23,596 nucleotides of DNA from a virus. Where the stretch lies: positions 1-23,596 of the IMG/VR virus record IMGVR_UViG_3300032284_000755. One strand, 5' to 3'. How positions within the stretch are numbered: the first letter of the stretch is position 1; every line of letters starts with the position of its first letter. Below are positions 5,364 to 11,493 of this stretch, in pieces. A model generated the notes under the pieces. That model was not told where the DNA came from and searched no databases. It saw nothing but the letters and a program-made list of their open reading frames with translations. A program made the translations under genes and the position numbers.

Positions 5364-5588
5364 CTAGTTAGATATGACGGTCCAATTGTCAGCTTGGAAG
5401 CCGTAGCCGAATGAAATCCACTCGTAGGCATCCAACCAATAAAAAACTGAATCATCGGCTGGGTGCTGGCTCATATCCTTGTCCTGCCAATCCTGTGGAA
5501 TCAAAGCGAAGGTGGCTGTGTTGACATCTCCGTTGCTCCAGCGGATTTCTGCGTCCTGTGTTGCTACCGGTGCGATTGTCTGTGTCAT
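5364..5588 (-). CDS. Small acidic protein of unknown function (74 aa)
   Basis: Starts at ATG 5588 behind AACGAAAGGACCAAGAA, the conserved start-associated sequence. The 74-residue product is acidic and aromatic-rich (IRWSNGDVNTATFALIPQDW..., VFYWLDAYEWISFGYGF). It is probably a small beta-rich cytosolic protein, with no Cys and no membrane span. No family is recognised. The low pI and DNA-like acidic surface are compatible with small phage inhibitors, but nothing in the sequence proves that. Confidence 0.7.
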   Translation of the reverse strand: MTQTIAPVATQDAEIRWSNGDVNTATFALIPQDWQDKDMSQHPADDSVFYWLDAYEWISFGYGFQADNWTVISN

Positions 5589-5645
5589 TTCTTGGTCCTT
5601 TCGTTTCTCGCCTGTCTCATCAGTAGCGGGTGGCGGGTCCGCTAG

Positions 5646-5661
5646 ACGCCCCGAGGGGCGT
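5646..5661 (-). other. Stem-loop after the 5667-5903 gene
   Basis: ACGCCCC (5646-5652) and GGGGCGT (5655-5661) form a very stable short hairpin a few bases after the upstream stop codon. No T-run follows on the minus strand, so it is more likely an mRNA 3'-end stabiliser or processing signal than a terminator. Confidence 0.55.
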
Positions 5662-5666
5662 TTCGA

Positions 5667-5903
5667 CTATGCGTTGATTAGCTTATGAAGCTCGGTGCGT
5701 TGTATTTGGATTTCTCCTTCTACTTCGGTCAAGATTTTCTGTAAGTATACAGCCTGAGAGCCTATACGGTCACGCTTCGCGGTTACTCGGTCAGACTCGC
5801 TAGCGCTTGGCTTGCCAAGGCGGGCATATTCTGAGTTCTTGGTCTTGATTGCTGAGGTAAGTAGCTCGCGGATTGTGTCCAGCTGTACCCAATTAAGTTC
5901 CAT
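5667..5903 (-). CDS. Small helical protein, first gene of the second minus-strand operon (78 aa)
   Basis: The start is taken at ATG 5903 (MELNWVQLDTIREL) behind CAAAGGACTAAAA. The product is charged and helical (a coiled coil is likely over residues 50-75, VYLQKILTEVEGEIQIQRTEL) and resembles the 65-residue product of 5074-5271 in its N-terminus and central region. As the promoter-proximal gene of the operon it would be made first. The function is unknown; an SOS box and a CIRCE-like element lie upstream. Confidence 0.72.
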   Translation of the reverse strand: MELNWVQLDTIRELLTSAIKTKNSEYARLGKPSASESDRVTAKRDRIGSQAVYLQKILTEVEGEIQIQRTELHKLINA

Positions 5904-5955
5904 TTTTAGTCCTTTGCTGTTTGTAGTTGTCAAGCTCGGCGTTTACCGATACCCG

Positions 5956-5985
5956 TATCAAACCACCTTTGGCTACGCTTGTCAA
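5956..5985 (-). promoter_or_regulatory. Promoter P2 for the second minus-strand operon
   Basis: On the minus strand a perfect TTGACA (5985-5980) is followed after 17-18 bases by TTTGAT/TTGATA (5962-5956). The -35 is consensus; the -10 is weak. It lies about 55 bases from the ATG at 5903. Confidence 0.5.
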
Positions 5986-5992
5986 GTCAATT

Positions 5993-6026
5993 TTTGTCCC
6001 CTAAACACACGACTTTGGGGGACAAA
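5993..6026. promoter_or_regulatory. Dyad TTTGTCCCC / GGGGACAAA beside promoter P2
   Basis: TTTGTCCCC (5993-6001) and GGGGACAAA (6018-6026) are perfect inverted arms separated by 16 bases, directly upstream of the P2 -35 box. No T-run on either side makes a terminator unlikely. It is a possible operator or a hairpin in transcripts from P1. Confidence 0.5.
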
Positions 6027-6050
6027 GGATAATCGGGCAATTCGGACATG

Positions 6051-6079
6051 AGTATAGTGTTGATTTGTCGACATTAGAA
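6051..6079 (-). promoter_or_regulatory. Candidate promoter P1 overlapping the SOS box
   Basis: On the minus strand TATACT (6056-6051) makes a good -10. Seventeen bases upstream is TTCTAA (6079-6074), a poor -35 that overlaps the SOS box at 6076-6089. A start near 6044 would give a leader of about 140 bases to the ATG at 5903. The overlap with the LexA-like site is what makes it interesting. Confidence 0.4.
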
Positions 6080-6089
6080 CATCTGTTCG
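6076..6089. promoter_or_regulatory. LexA-type SOS box
   Basis: AGAAC-ATCT-GTTCG matches the Gram-positive and actinobacterial LexA consensus CGAAC-N4-GTTCG at all but the first position, and is followed by A (GTTCGA). It overlaps the -35 of candidate promoter P1, the usual place for repression. Confidence 0.62.
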
Positions 6090-6091
6090 AG

Positions 6092-6118
6092 TTAGCACTT
6101 TTAGCCCATGAGTGCTAA
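6092..6118. promoter_or_regulatory. CIRCE-like element (HrcA operator)
   Basis: TTAGCACTT, nine bases, GAGTGCTAA. The CIRCE consensus is TTAGCACTC-N9-GAGTGCTAA, so arm length and spacing are exact and 17 of 18 arm bases match. CIRCE binds HrcA, the heat-shock repressor of groE and dnaK operons. It lies 2 bases from the SOS box, on the upstream side of candidate promoter P1. Confidence 0.72.
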
Positions 6119-6130
6119 TTGTCGACAATT
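6117..6130. promoter_or_regulatory. Perfect 14-bp palindrome centred on GTCGAC
   Basis: AATTGTCGACAATT reads the same on both strands. A second copy of its core (TTGTCGACA, around 6066-6073) lies 54 bases away, so the two flank the SOS box and the CIRCE-like element. Likely a binding site for an unidentified dimeric protein. Confidence 0.5.
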
Positions 6131-6132
6131 GC

Positions 6133-6170
6133 GGTCCGTCGATTGGGTCCGCTGATTGCCAGCGGGTCCG
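6133..6170. repeat. Three GGTCCG repeat units
   Basis: GGTCCG occurs at 6133-6138, 6146-6151 and 6165-6170. The last two belong to near-identical 19-base units (GGGTCCGC-GATTGCC type). The same GGGTCCG heptamer occurs at 4872-4878, 5356-5362 and 5635-5641 in the operon spacers. Confidence 0.6.
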
Positions 6171-6238
6171 CCGATTGCCTGCCAATGAGGCTGGTAGACA
6201 GTCCCCCGCCCACCCTATCGCAACACGCCCGAACGCGT

Positions 6239-6256
6239 TGTTACCGTGCGGTAACA
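6239..6256. promoter_or_regulatory. Dyad TGTTACCG-TG-CGGTAACA
   Basis: Eight-base perfect inverted arms around a 2-base centre. Compact symmetry of this kind is typical of a protein-binding operator rather than an RNA hairpin. No gene or clear promoter lies immediately beside it. Between it and 6460 I see no further clear feature apart from an AT-rich stretch near 6400-6440. Confidence 0.45.
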
Positions 6257-6462
6257 TACCTACAACGGGCACCGACCACCCCGCAACGGGTCGGAAACGC
6301 GCTAGAACTCGCGGTCGGTAATGCCCCGTTGAGAATTGGAAACAAATCCGCGCCGGAATCGCTGGCGCTCAACCCGAGGGTTTTTAACTAGCGGTGTGTA
6401 TTACTATTACTATCCACCACAATATTTTTTCTAAATATAGGCCGGCGGCGCACCCCTATTTG

Positions 6463-6477
6463 TCTCATATAATGAGA
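6463..6477. promoter_or_regulatory. Dyad TCTCAT-ATA-ATGAGA
   Basis: Perfect 6-base inverted arms around ATA. The centre contains TATAAT (6468-6473), so it may be an operator over a -10 box, although no good -35 box is visible 16-18 bases upstream on the plus strand. Confidence 0.4.
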
Positions 6478-6542
6478 TACACACCCCATCAGCCAAAAGT
6501 TTTTTTATAGCAAAACTAATATAAAATACTGACTATAGAGTG

Positions 6543-6558
6543 TGTGATGTAATTCACA
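6543..6558. promoter_or_regulatory. Perfect GlxR/Crp-type operator
   Basis: TGTGA-TGTAAT-TCACA matches the Crp consensus TGTGA-N6-TCACA completely and also the corynebacterial GlxR form with TA at the centre. Its centre (6550.5) lies about 61 bases before a start predicted from a TATATA -10 at 6600-6605. That is the class I activator spacing, and the promoter lacks a good -35, as activator-dependent promoters often do. Activation of the terminase leader is the inference. Confidence 0.68.
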
Positions 6559-6567
6559 GCAATAAAA

Positions 6568-6592
6568 GCGGGATAAGCGTGTTTTATCCCGC
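6568..6592. terminator. Strong hairpin, possible minus-strand terminator
   Basis: GCGGGATAA (6568-6576) and TTATCCCGC (6584-6592) form a perfect 9-bp stem with a 7-base loop. On the minus strand TTTTATT follows, as in an intrinsic terminator; on the plus strand the tail is only CTTAATATATAT. It may block antisense transcription out of the terminase module. Confidence 0.55.
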
Positions 6593-6627
6593 CTTAATAT
6601 ATATAGGGGATAAAATAAAACACGTCT

Positions 6628-6777
6628 ACCCGTTCGGCTCTAGGCAGCTGAGCCTCACAGCGAAGATGCCGCTGAGACGAACGGTGGGTTTTACTAGCCA
6701 GCCCTCTGAGGCTGGCTCTTAACGGGTTAGGGAGCCGTAAGCACAGCAGGCTCCCATTAAGCAAAAAAGCTTTTTTT
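6628..6777 (+). ncRNA. Highly structured RNA leader or small RNA upstream of terminase
   Basis: Five helices are visible. CCGTTCG (6630-6636) pairs with CGAACGG (6678-6684) and encloses two hairpins, GCTC/GAGC (6637-6653) and CAGCG/CGCTG (6658-6674), forming a three-way junction. AGCCAGCC/GGCTGGCT (6696-6717) is a perfect 8-bp hairpin, and GGGAGCC/GGCTCCC (6730-6755) a 7-bp one. ACCCGTT (6628-6634) can instead pair with AACGGGT (6721-6727), giving a competing fold. The element ends in AAGC-A6-GCTT followed by T5 (to 6777), which resembles a weak terminator. It matches no RNA family I recognise. It could be a leader, a separate small RNA or part of the packaging site. Confidence 0.55.
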
Positions 6778-6827
6778 GGCGCCTAGGGGGCGCCCCTAAA
6801 ATACACCCAGCTGCAACCATAGGTTGC
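6778..6827 (+). promoter_or_regulatory. Two hairpins before the terminase ribosome-binding site
   Basis: GGCGCC (6778-6783) pairs with GGCGCC (6789-6794), and GCAACC (6813-6818) with GGTTGC (6822-6827) over a 3-base loop. The second ends 6 bases before AAAAGGA (6834-6840), the terminase ribosome-binding site, so it could influence initiation. Confidence 0.5.
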
Positions 6828-6850
6828 GCCCACAAAAGGATTTTTACCCA

Positions 6851-8788
6851 ATGGCAAAGAAACTCAGCGAGGTGACTGACCGCAGTGCGTACAAGCTAGC
6901 CCCAGGTGCTACCTTGTCCGCCCCCGAAGCCAAGAAGCGCCTTCTCGCGCTGATTGAAGAAGGCGTGACTGTGGAGGACGCTTGCCGCGCAGTCGGCAAG
7001 TCTGTGAAGTCATATGAGTATTACCGCGCTAGCGACCCTCAATTCAAAGAGGCGATTGACCTCGCCCGAGTTATTAAGCGTCGTGCCGGCAAGGTAGCTG
7101 AGGAAGATGCCAATATCAGCTTTGAGGACTTCCGGACCAAGTACCTCTCCAGCCAGACTTTTCCGCACCAGCGCAACATAGTCTCCCTTCTGGAAGAAGG
7201 CCAGCCAGCCTGGCTTCACCCAAACATGATTTACGAAAAGGGCTTTAAGAACTACGTCCTCTGCAACATGCCTCCAGAGCATGCCAAGTCGATGACGGTC
7301 AGTATAGATTATGTGACCTACAGAATTGTCACAGACCCAAATGTAAGAATTAAGCTTGTCTCTAAGACCCAGCAGATGGCCAAGGAATTCCTCTACGCCG
7401 TCAAGCAAAGACTAACTGCGCCCCAATGGGCAGAACTTCAGAGGCGGTACGCTCCAGTGGAAGGCTTCAAAGCCACGGCTGAGAAGTGGACCCAAGACGC
7501 AATTTACATTGAACGCGACTCAGGTGAAAAAGACCCAACCCTTCAAGCCTTGGGTATCGGCGGGCAGATTTACGGTGCCCGTGCCGACTTGATTATTCTT
7601 GATGACTGCGTGACTCTCTCAAACTCCAATGAGTACGAAAAGCAGATTCGCTGGATTCAACAGGAAGTCCTGACTCGTGTGGGACCCACCGGCAAAATTC
7701 TGGTTGTAGGTACACGCGTTGACCCAGTTGACTTGTACCGAGAGATGCGTAACCCAGACCGATACCCTGAAGGGGAATCGCCCTGGACCTACCTAGCTAT
7801 GCCAGCTGTCCTAGAGTTTGCAGAAGACCCAAAGGACTGGACAACGCTCTGGCCTAAGTCAGACCGCCCATGGGCAGGGGATGACACAGAACCAGATGCA
7901 GACGGATTGTATCCGCGCTGGGATGGTAACAACCTCAAGAAGCGTCGTGGTGTCCTTGACCCTAAGACCTGGGCTATGGTCTACCAGCAGCAAGATGTTG
8001 AGTCTACCGCTATCTTTACACCCGAGAATGTACGCGGCTCTGTCAGCGGAATGCGTTCCGTAGGTCCGCTTATCCCAGGCGCACCTGGCCAGCCCGCTCA
8101 GCTTAACGACCAGTACATTGTCTGCTCGATGGACCCAGCCATGTCAGGAGATACATTCTCCGTCGTGCTAGCTGGAGATAGAACTACCCAGAAGCGTTAC
8201 TTGCTGGAAGCCTCACGCATGCCAGCCCCTACGCCTCAGATGATTCGTGACTTGATTTTCAGCTGGACTGAAAAGTACAAGCCTAAGGTCTGGGTAATTG
8301 AGAAGAACGCTTTCCAGCTCTTCCTCACCCAAGACGAACAGATTAACAAGTTTCTTGCCACGCGAGGCATCCGCCTCGTGCAGCACTACACCGGTGCGAA
8401 CAAGATGGACGCCGAGTATGGCGTCGCATCCATGGCACAGCTTTTCGGCACGTTGGACAACCAAGGCAAACACATTAGAGGTTCTAACTTATTGGAATTG
8501 CCCCGTGCCGATAACGAACACATCAAGGCTCTTATCGAGCAATTGATTACCTGGTCTGCCGGCACCAAGGCTAAGCAGGACGGACCAATGGCTCTCTGGT
8601 TTGCAGAGACGCAGATGCGCGACTATCTCAACCAGTCCGGCGCATATGGTGGTTCTTTTGTGAAGAACCCGTTTGTAACAAAAGGACAGCTCGCTAAGCG
8701 TCGAGTTGTGGACTTAGAAGAGTACGCCAAGCTGCAAGAGCAAATGGCATCTAATGGAGGAACCTGGTATGGCACTGGATATAGATGA
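6851..8788 (+). CDS. terL: Terminase large subunit with an N-terminal HTH domain
   Basis: The start is placed at ATG 6851 (MAKKLSEVTD) with AAAAGGA 10 bases upstream; the longer frame begins at a TTG inside a hairpin. The 645-residue DNA-packaging motor has a P-loop PPEHAKSM (141-148), Walker B LIILDD (247-252), coupling motif VVGTR (285-289), and a RuvC-like nuclease half starting near CSMDPAMSGD (424-433) with the conserved Asp. It uses ATP to pump DNA into the capsid through the portal and cuts the concatemer. Residues 36-75 (VTVEDACRAVGKSVKSYEYY) form a helix-turn-helix like that of small terminase subunits, and no separate terS is visible. Its end overlaps the portal start by 20 bases. 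Confidence 0.93.
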   Translation: MAKKLSEVTDRSAYKLAPGATLSAPEAKKRLLALIEEGVTVEDACRAVGKSVKSYEYYRASDPQFKEAIDLARVIKRRAGKVAEEDANISFEDFRTKYLSSQTFPHQRNIVSLLEEGQPAWLHPNMIYEKGFKNYVLCNMPPEHAKSMTVSIDYVTYRIVTDPNVRIKLVSKTQQMAKEFLYAVKQRLTAPQWAELQRRYAPVEGFKATAEKWTQDAIYIERDSGEKDPTLQALGIGGQIYGARADLIILDDCVTLSNSNEYEKQIRWIQQEVLTRVGPTGKILVVGTRVDPVDLYREMRNPDRYPEGESPWTYLAMPAVLEFAEDPKDWTTLWPKSDRPWAGDDTEPDADGLYPRWDGNNLKKRRGVLDPKTWAMVYQQQDVESTAIFTPENVRGSVSGMRSVGPLIPGAPGQPAQLNDQYIVCSMDPAMSGDTFSVVLAGDRTTQKRYLLEASRMPAPTPQMIRDLIFSWTEKYKPKVWVIEKNAFQLFLTQDEQINKFLATRGIRLVQHYTGANKMDAEYGVASMAQLFGTLDNQGKHIRGSNLLELPRADNEHIKALIEQLITWSAGTKAKQDGPMALWFAETQMRDYLNQSGAYGGSFVKNPFVTKGQLAKRRVVDLEEYAKLQEQMASNGGTWYGTGYR

Positions 8789-10550
8789 GTTAGGTATTAA
8801 GGTCCGCAAGCTGCGCGACCACTACCATCTTCGTGATGCCCGCTGGGCAGACCTGCTTTCAATTCGTCAAGGAAATATCCAACAGGTATTCCCTGACCTA
8901 TTCTCATCTGATTATCCAAAGCCTATGGTGGCTAACTTCATCGACATCGCTGCCCGCGACGTAGCCGAAGTTATTGCTCCACTGCCAGCCTTTAACTGTG
9001 ACTCAACTGACGCTATCTCAGACCGCGCTAAGAAGCGCGCTGACAAGCGCACCATGATTGCCGCTGGCTATCGTGACTCCTGCAACTTGCAGACCCAGAT
9101 GTACACAGGCGCTGACCGCTACTTGACCTACGGCATGTTGGCATTCATCATCGAGCCTGACTTTGAAAACAATCGTCCAATGATTCGCTTGGACAATCCA
9201 ATCGGTGCATACCCAGAGTGGGACCGCTTCGGCAAGCTGACGTCCTATACCCGTCGCTACCAGAAGACTGTACGCGAGCTATGCAACGATTTCCCAGAGC
9301 ATGAGTCTGTTATCCGTGGACCTTATGAGGCTCGCAACTCTGAGCGCCTCCTTGAGGTATTCCGCTATGTGGATAAGAACGAAACCATTCTCTTTGTCCC
9401 AGAGCGTAGCAATCTTCTCCTTGACCGCGTAAAGAATTTCATTGACGAGATTCCTGTCGTTATCGCTGTTCGTCCTGGCATTGACTCAGACGAGCATCAA
9501 CGCGGACAGTTTGACGACATCATGTGGGTACAGGTAGCCCGCTCACGCTTTGCTACCTTGCAGCTGGAAGCAGCACAGAAGTCTGTACAGGCTCCATTCG
9601 CTCTGCCTTCCGATGTTAACGTTCTTGAGATTGGCCCAGACGCAACCATTCGCTCTGCTAACCCAGAGAAGATTCGTCGTGTTGGCCTCGACATTCCTAA
9701 CGGCATCTTCCAAGAGTCTGCAACTCTTGACCAAGAGCTTCGTGTTGGTGCACGTTACCCACAAGGCCGCCTCGGTCAGCAGTCAGGTTCTATTGTTACA
9801 GGCCGTGGCGTTGAAGCGCTTATGGGTGGATTTGATACTCAGGTTAAGACAGCGCAGGCCGTATTCGCCGAGTCATTCCGCCATGTTATGCGTATCTGCT
9901 TCCTCATGGATGAGAAGCTCTTTGGTGATGTAGAAAAGGAAGTACGCGGCGTAAATGCTGGCGCACCTTACGAGATTACCTACACACCTAAGAAGGACAT
10001 TGCCGGTGATTACTGGTGCGATGTTACTTACGGCATGATGGCAGGCCTCGACCCTAACCGTGCTTTAATCTTCGGCTTACAAGCTCGTGGTGATAAACTT
10101 ATCTCACGTGATTTCTTGCGTCGTCAAATGCCATGGGAGATGAACGTCTCTATGGAAGAAGAAGCAGTAGAGATTGAGAATCTTCGTGACTCTCTTCTAG
10201 CCGCTGTTTCCTCAATGGCACAAGCAATCCCATCCTTAGCTGCACAAGGACAGGACCCATCAAAGATTATTAACGCAATCGCAGCTGCGATTAAGGGCCG
10301 CCAGAAGGGTGACAATATCGAAGATGTTGTTGCTGAGGCATTTGCCCAACAAGTTTCCCCGGCAGTTGCAGCCGCTGGTGAGGCACAGGCCCCAGGTCAG
10401 GCTCCTGCTGGGGAGCCTACTGCTCCGCAAGGAGCTGCACCACAAGGCGCACCGCAAGGTGGGTCTGCACTACAAAACCTGCTTGCAGGAATTTCATCTT
10501 CTGGAGCGCCGCAGTTAGCTGCGTCAGTTTCCAGACGCTCGCCAGCCTAA
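8769..10550 (+). CDS. Portal protein
   Basis: The start is placed at ATG 8769 (MALDIDELGI) behind GGAGGAACC, inside the end of the terminase gene. The 593-residue protein has the usual portal layout: an N-terminal part with DIAARDVAEVIAP, a wing (YGMLAFIIEPDFENNRPMIRLDNP), a clip/stem region, and a Met/Ala-rich crown region. The C-terminus (about residues 525-580) is a low-complexity Pro/Gly/Gln tail (APGQAPAGEPTAPQGAAP). It forms the dodecameric ring at one capsid vertex where terminase docks. Its position immediately after terL supports the call. The family was judged from gene order and sequence style rather than from a motif search. Confidence 0.82.
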   Translation: MALDIDELGIKVRKLRDHYHLRDARWADLLSIRQGNIQQVFPDLFSSDYPKPMVANFIDIAARDVAEVIAPLPAFNCDSTDAISDRAKKRADKRTMIAAGYRDSCNLQTQMYTGADRYLTYGMLAFIIEPDFENNRPMIRLDNPIGAYPEWDRFGKLTSYTRRYQKTVRELCNDFPEHESVIRGPYEARNSERLLEVFRYVDKNETILFVPERSNLLLDRVKNFIDEIPVVIAVRPGIDSDEHQRGQFDDIMWVQVARSRFATLQLEAAQKSVQAPFALPSDVNVLEIGPDATIRSANPEKIRRVGLDIPNGIFQESATLDQELRVGARYPQGRLGQQSGSIVTGRGVEALMGGFDTQVKTAQAVFAESFRHVMRICFLMDEKLFGDVEKEVRGVNAGAPYEITYTPKKDIAGDYWCDVTYGMMAGLDPNRALIFGLQARGDKLISRDFLRRQMPWEMNVSMEEEAVEIENLRDSLLAAVSSMAQAIPSLAAQGQDPSKIINAIAAAIKGRQKGDNIEDVVAEAFAQQVSPAVAAAGEAQAPGQAPAGEPTAPQGAAPQGAPQGGSALQNLLAGISSSGAPQLAASVSRRSPA

Positions 10551-10589
10551 CGTTACTGACGAGACAACTCATCCCTATAGGAGAAAAAA

Positions 10590-10796
10590 ATGGCAACAAT
10601 GAAGTCATCATTGACTACAAAGGTTCCTTCACCAAAGAACCAAGGCGGACACGGTTCGTCAGACGCAACAACCCAGAAGACAGCTATCCAGAAGAAGTCT
10701 GGACCAGCTGCTACCGGTAAGTCAACCATCAAGTACAGCGCACAGCCTTCTGGCACCAAGGGCACAGGCACCACTGCCGGAAAGCCAATGAAGTAA
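10590..10796 (+). CDS. Small basic disordered protein (68 aa)
   Basis: Preceded by AGGAGAAAAAA, a strong ribosome-binding site, 39 bases after the portal stop. The product is rich in Lys, Thr, Gly and Ser (TTQKTAIQKKSGPAATGKST) with no Cys, no hydrophobic core and no predicted fold. A basic disordered peptide here could bind DNA or a capsid component, but that is a guess. Its place in the module and clear start argue that it is a gene. Confidence 0.72.
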   Translation: MATMKSSLTTKVPSPKNQGGHGSSDATTQKTAIQKKSGPAATGKSTIKYSAQPSGTKGTGTTAGKPMK

Positions 10797-10799
10797 CAC

Positions 10800-11015
10800 A
10801 TGTCTAATGAGCAGGGCAGGATTCCTACACGGGTAACCAAGTGGGATTTCTTTGCCCTGCTTGCAGATACTACTGCAGCAATTTTAGTTGATATAGCAGC
10901 TGGGTTCGACACACTCACCCACATGCTAGAACATCAGGCAAGTTTCGTGGATGACAAAGAATCATTCCACGAGTATGCAGCCCGCACCATCGAGACACTA
11001 CAAGAGGGAGAATAG
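10800..11015 (+). CDS. Small helical protein in the morphogenesis module (71 aa)
   Basis: Starts at ATG 10800, 3 bases after the previous stop. The product contains a hydrophobic helix (DFFALLADTTAAILVDIAAGF, about residues 16-36) and an acidic C-terminal helix (SFHEYAARTIETLQEG). It may be membrane-interacting or an oligomerising helix. No family is recognised. Confidence 0.7.
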   Translation: MSNEQGRIPTRVTKWDFFALLADTTAAILVDIAAGFDTLTHMLEHQASFVDDKESFHEYAARTIETLQEGE

Positions 11016-11017
11016 TC

Positions 11018-11491
11018 ATGCCACAGGCAAACAAGCCAGCTATGACATCAGGCCCAGGGGCTTTAAGCCAACGCACCGATGGCGGACCAGCATCAAAGCA
11101 AGTACAGCGGTATATCTCAGGTATGCCTAATTATGGTGATGCAACACAGCTTATGGATATGCAAGCTTCTGCGCCTATGTCGCAAGCTCCCAAAACTCCT
11201 ACAGCTACACCAGCACAGGTAGCAGCCGCTGCGCAGCAGGGTGGACGCCCAATGACGTCGCAAGGCCCTATGCAACAAGTAACACCTATCAACGCTCCAA
11301 CACAGCGTCCTTCAGAACCAGTGACTACTGGCTCACCCATGGGCGCAGGAGCAGGTCCAGAAGCACTAGGAATTATGCCTGGACAAGCAGCTCAAGCTGG
11401 GCAATCAGCGAAGAATCTTATTCAAGCACTCGCGTCTCATCCAGACGCTTCCCCGGAGCTGCAACAACTCGCTAGTGCATTAGGGAAGTAA
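11018..11491 (+). CDS. Disordered Pro/Gln/Ala-rich protein (157 aa)
   Basis: Preceded by GAGGGAGAATAGTC. The N-terminal part (GPGALSQRTDGGPASKQVQRYISGMPNYGDATQLMDMQASAPM) is of a type often seen after the portal in environmental podovirus-like genomes; the function is unknown. The middle is low-complexity (Pro, Ala, Gln, Thr) and the last 30 residues form a short helix (NLIQALASHPDASPELQQLASALGK). Possibly a capsid-interior or assembly factor. Confidence 0.72.
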   Translation: MPQANKPAMTSGPGALSQRTDGGPASKQVQRYISGMPNYGDATQLMDMQASAPMSQAPKTPTATPAQVAAAAQQGGRPMTSQGPMQQVTPINAPTQRPSEPVTTGSPMGAGAGPEALGIMPGQAAQAGQSAKNLIQALASHPDASPELQQLASALGK

Positions 11492-11493
11492 CC

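Noticed and set aside
5589-5625. Hammerhead-ribozyme-like string on the minus strand (CTGATGAG ... GAAACGAAAGG)
   Set aside because: The two core boxes are present, but stem II does not pair correctly and no stem I or III with a cleavage site is found.
6112-6391. Plus-strand open frames in the control region (6112-6321 and 6119-6391)
   Set aside because: They run across the operator and repeat sites, have low-complexity Arg/Pro-rich products and no ribosome-binding site.
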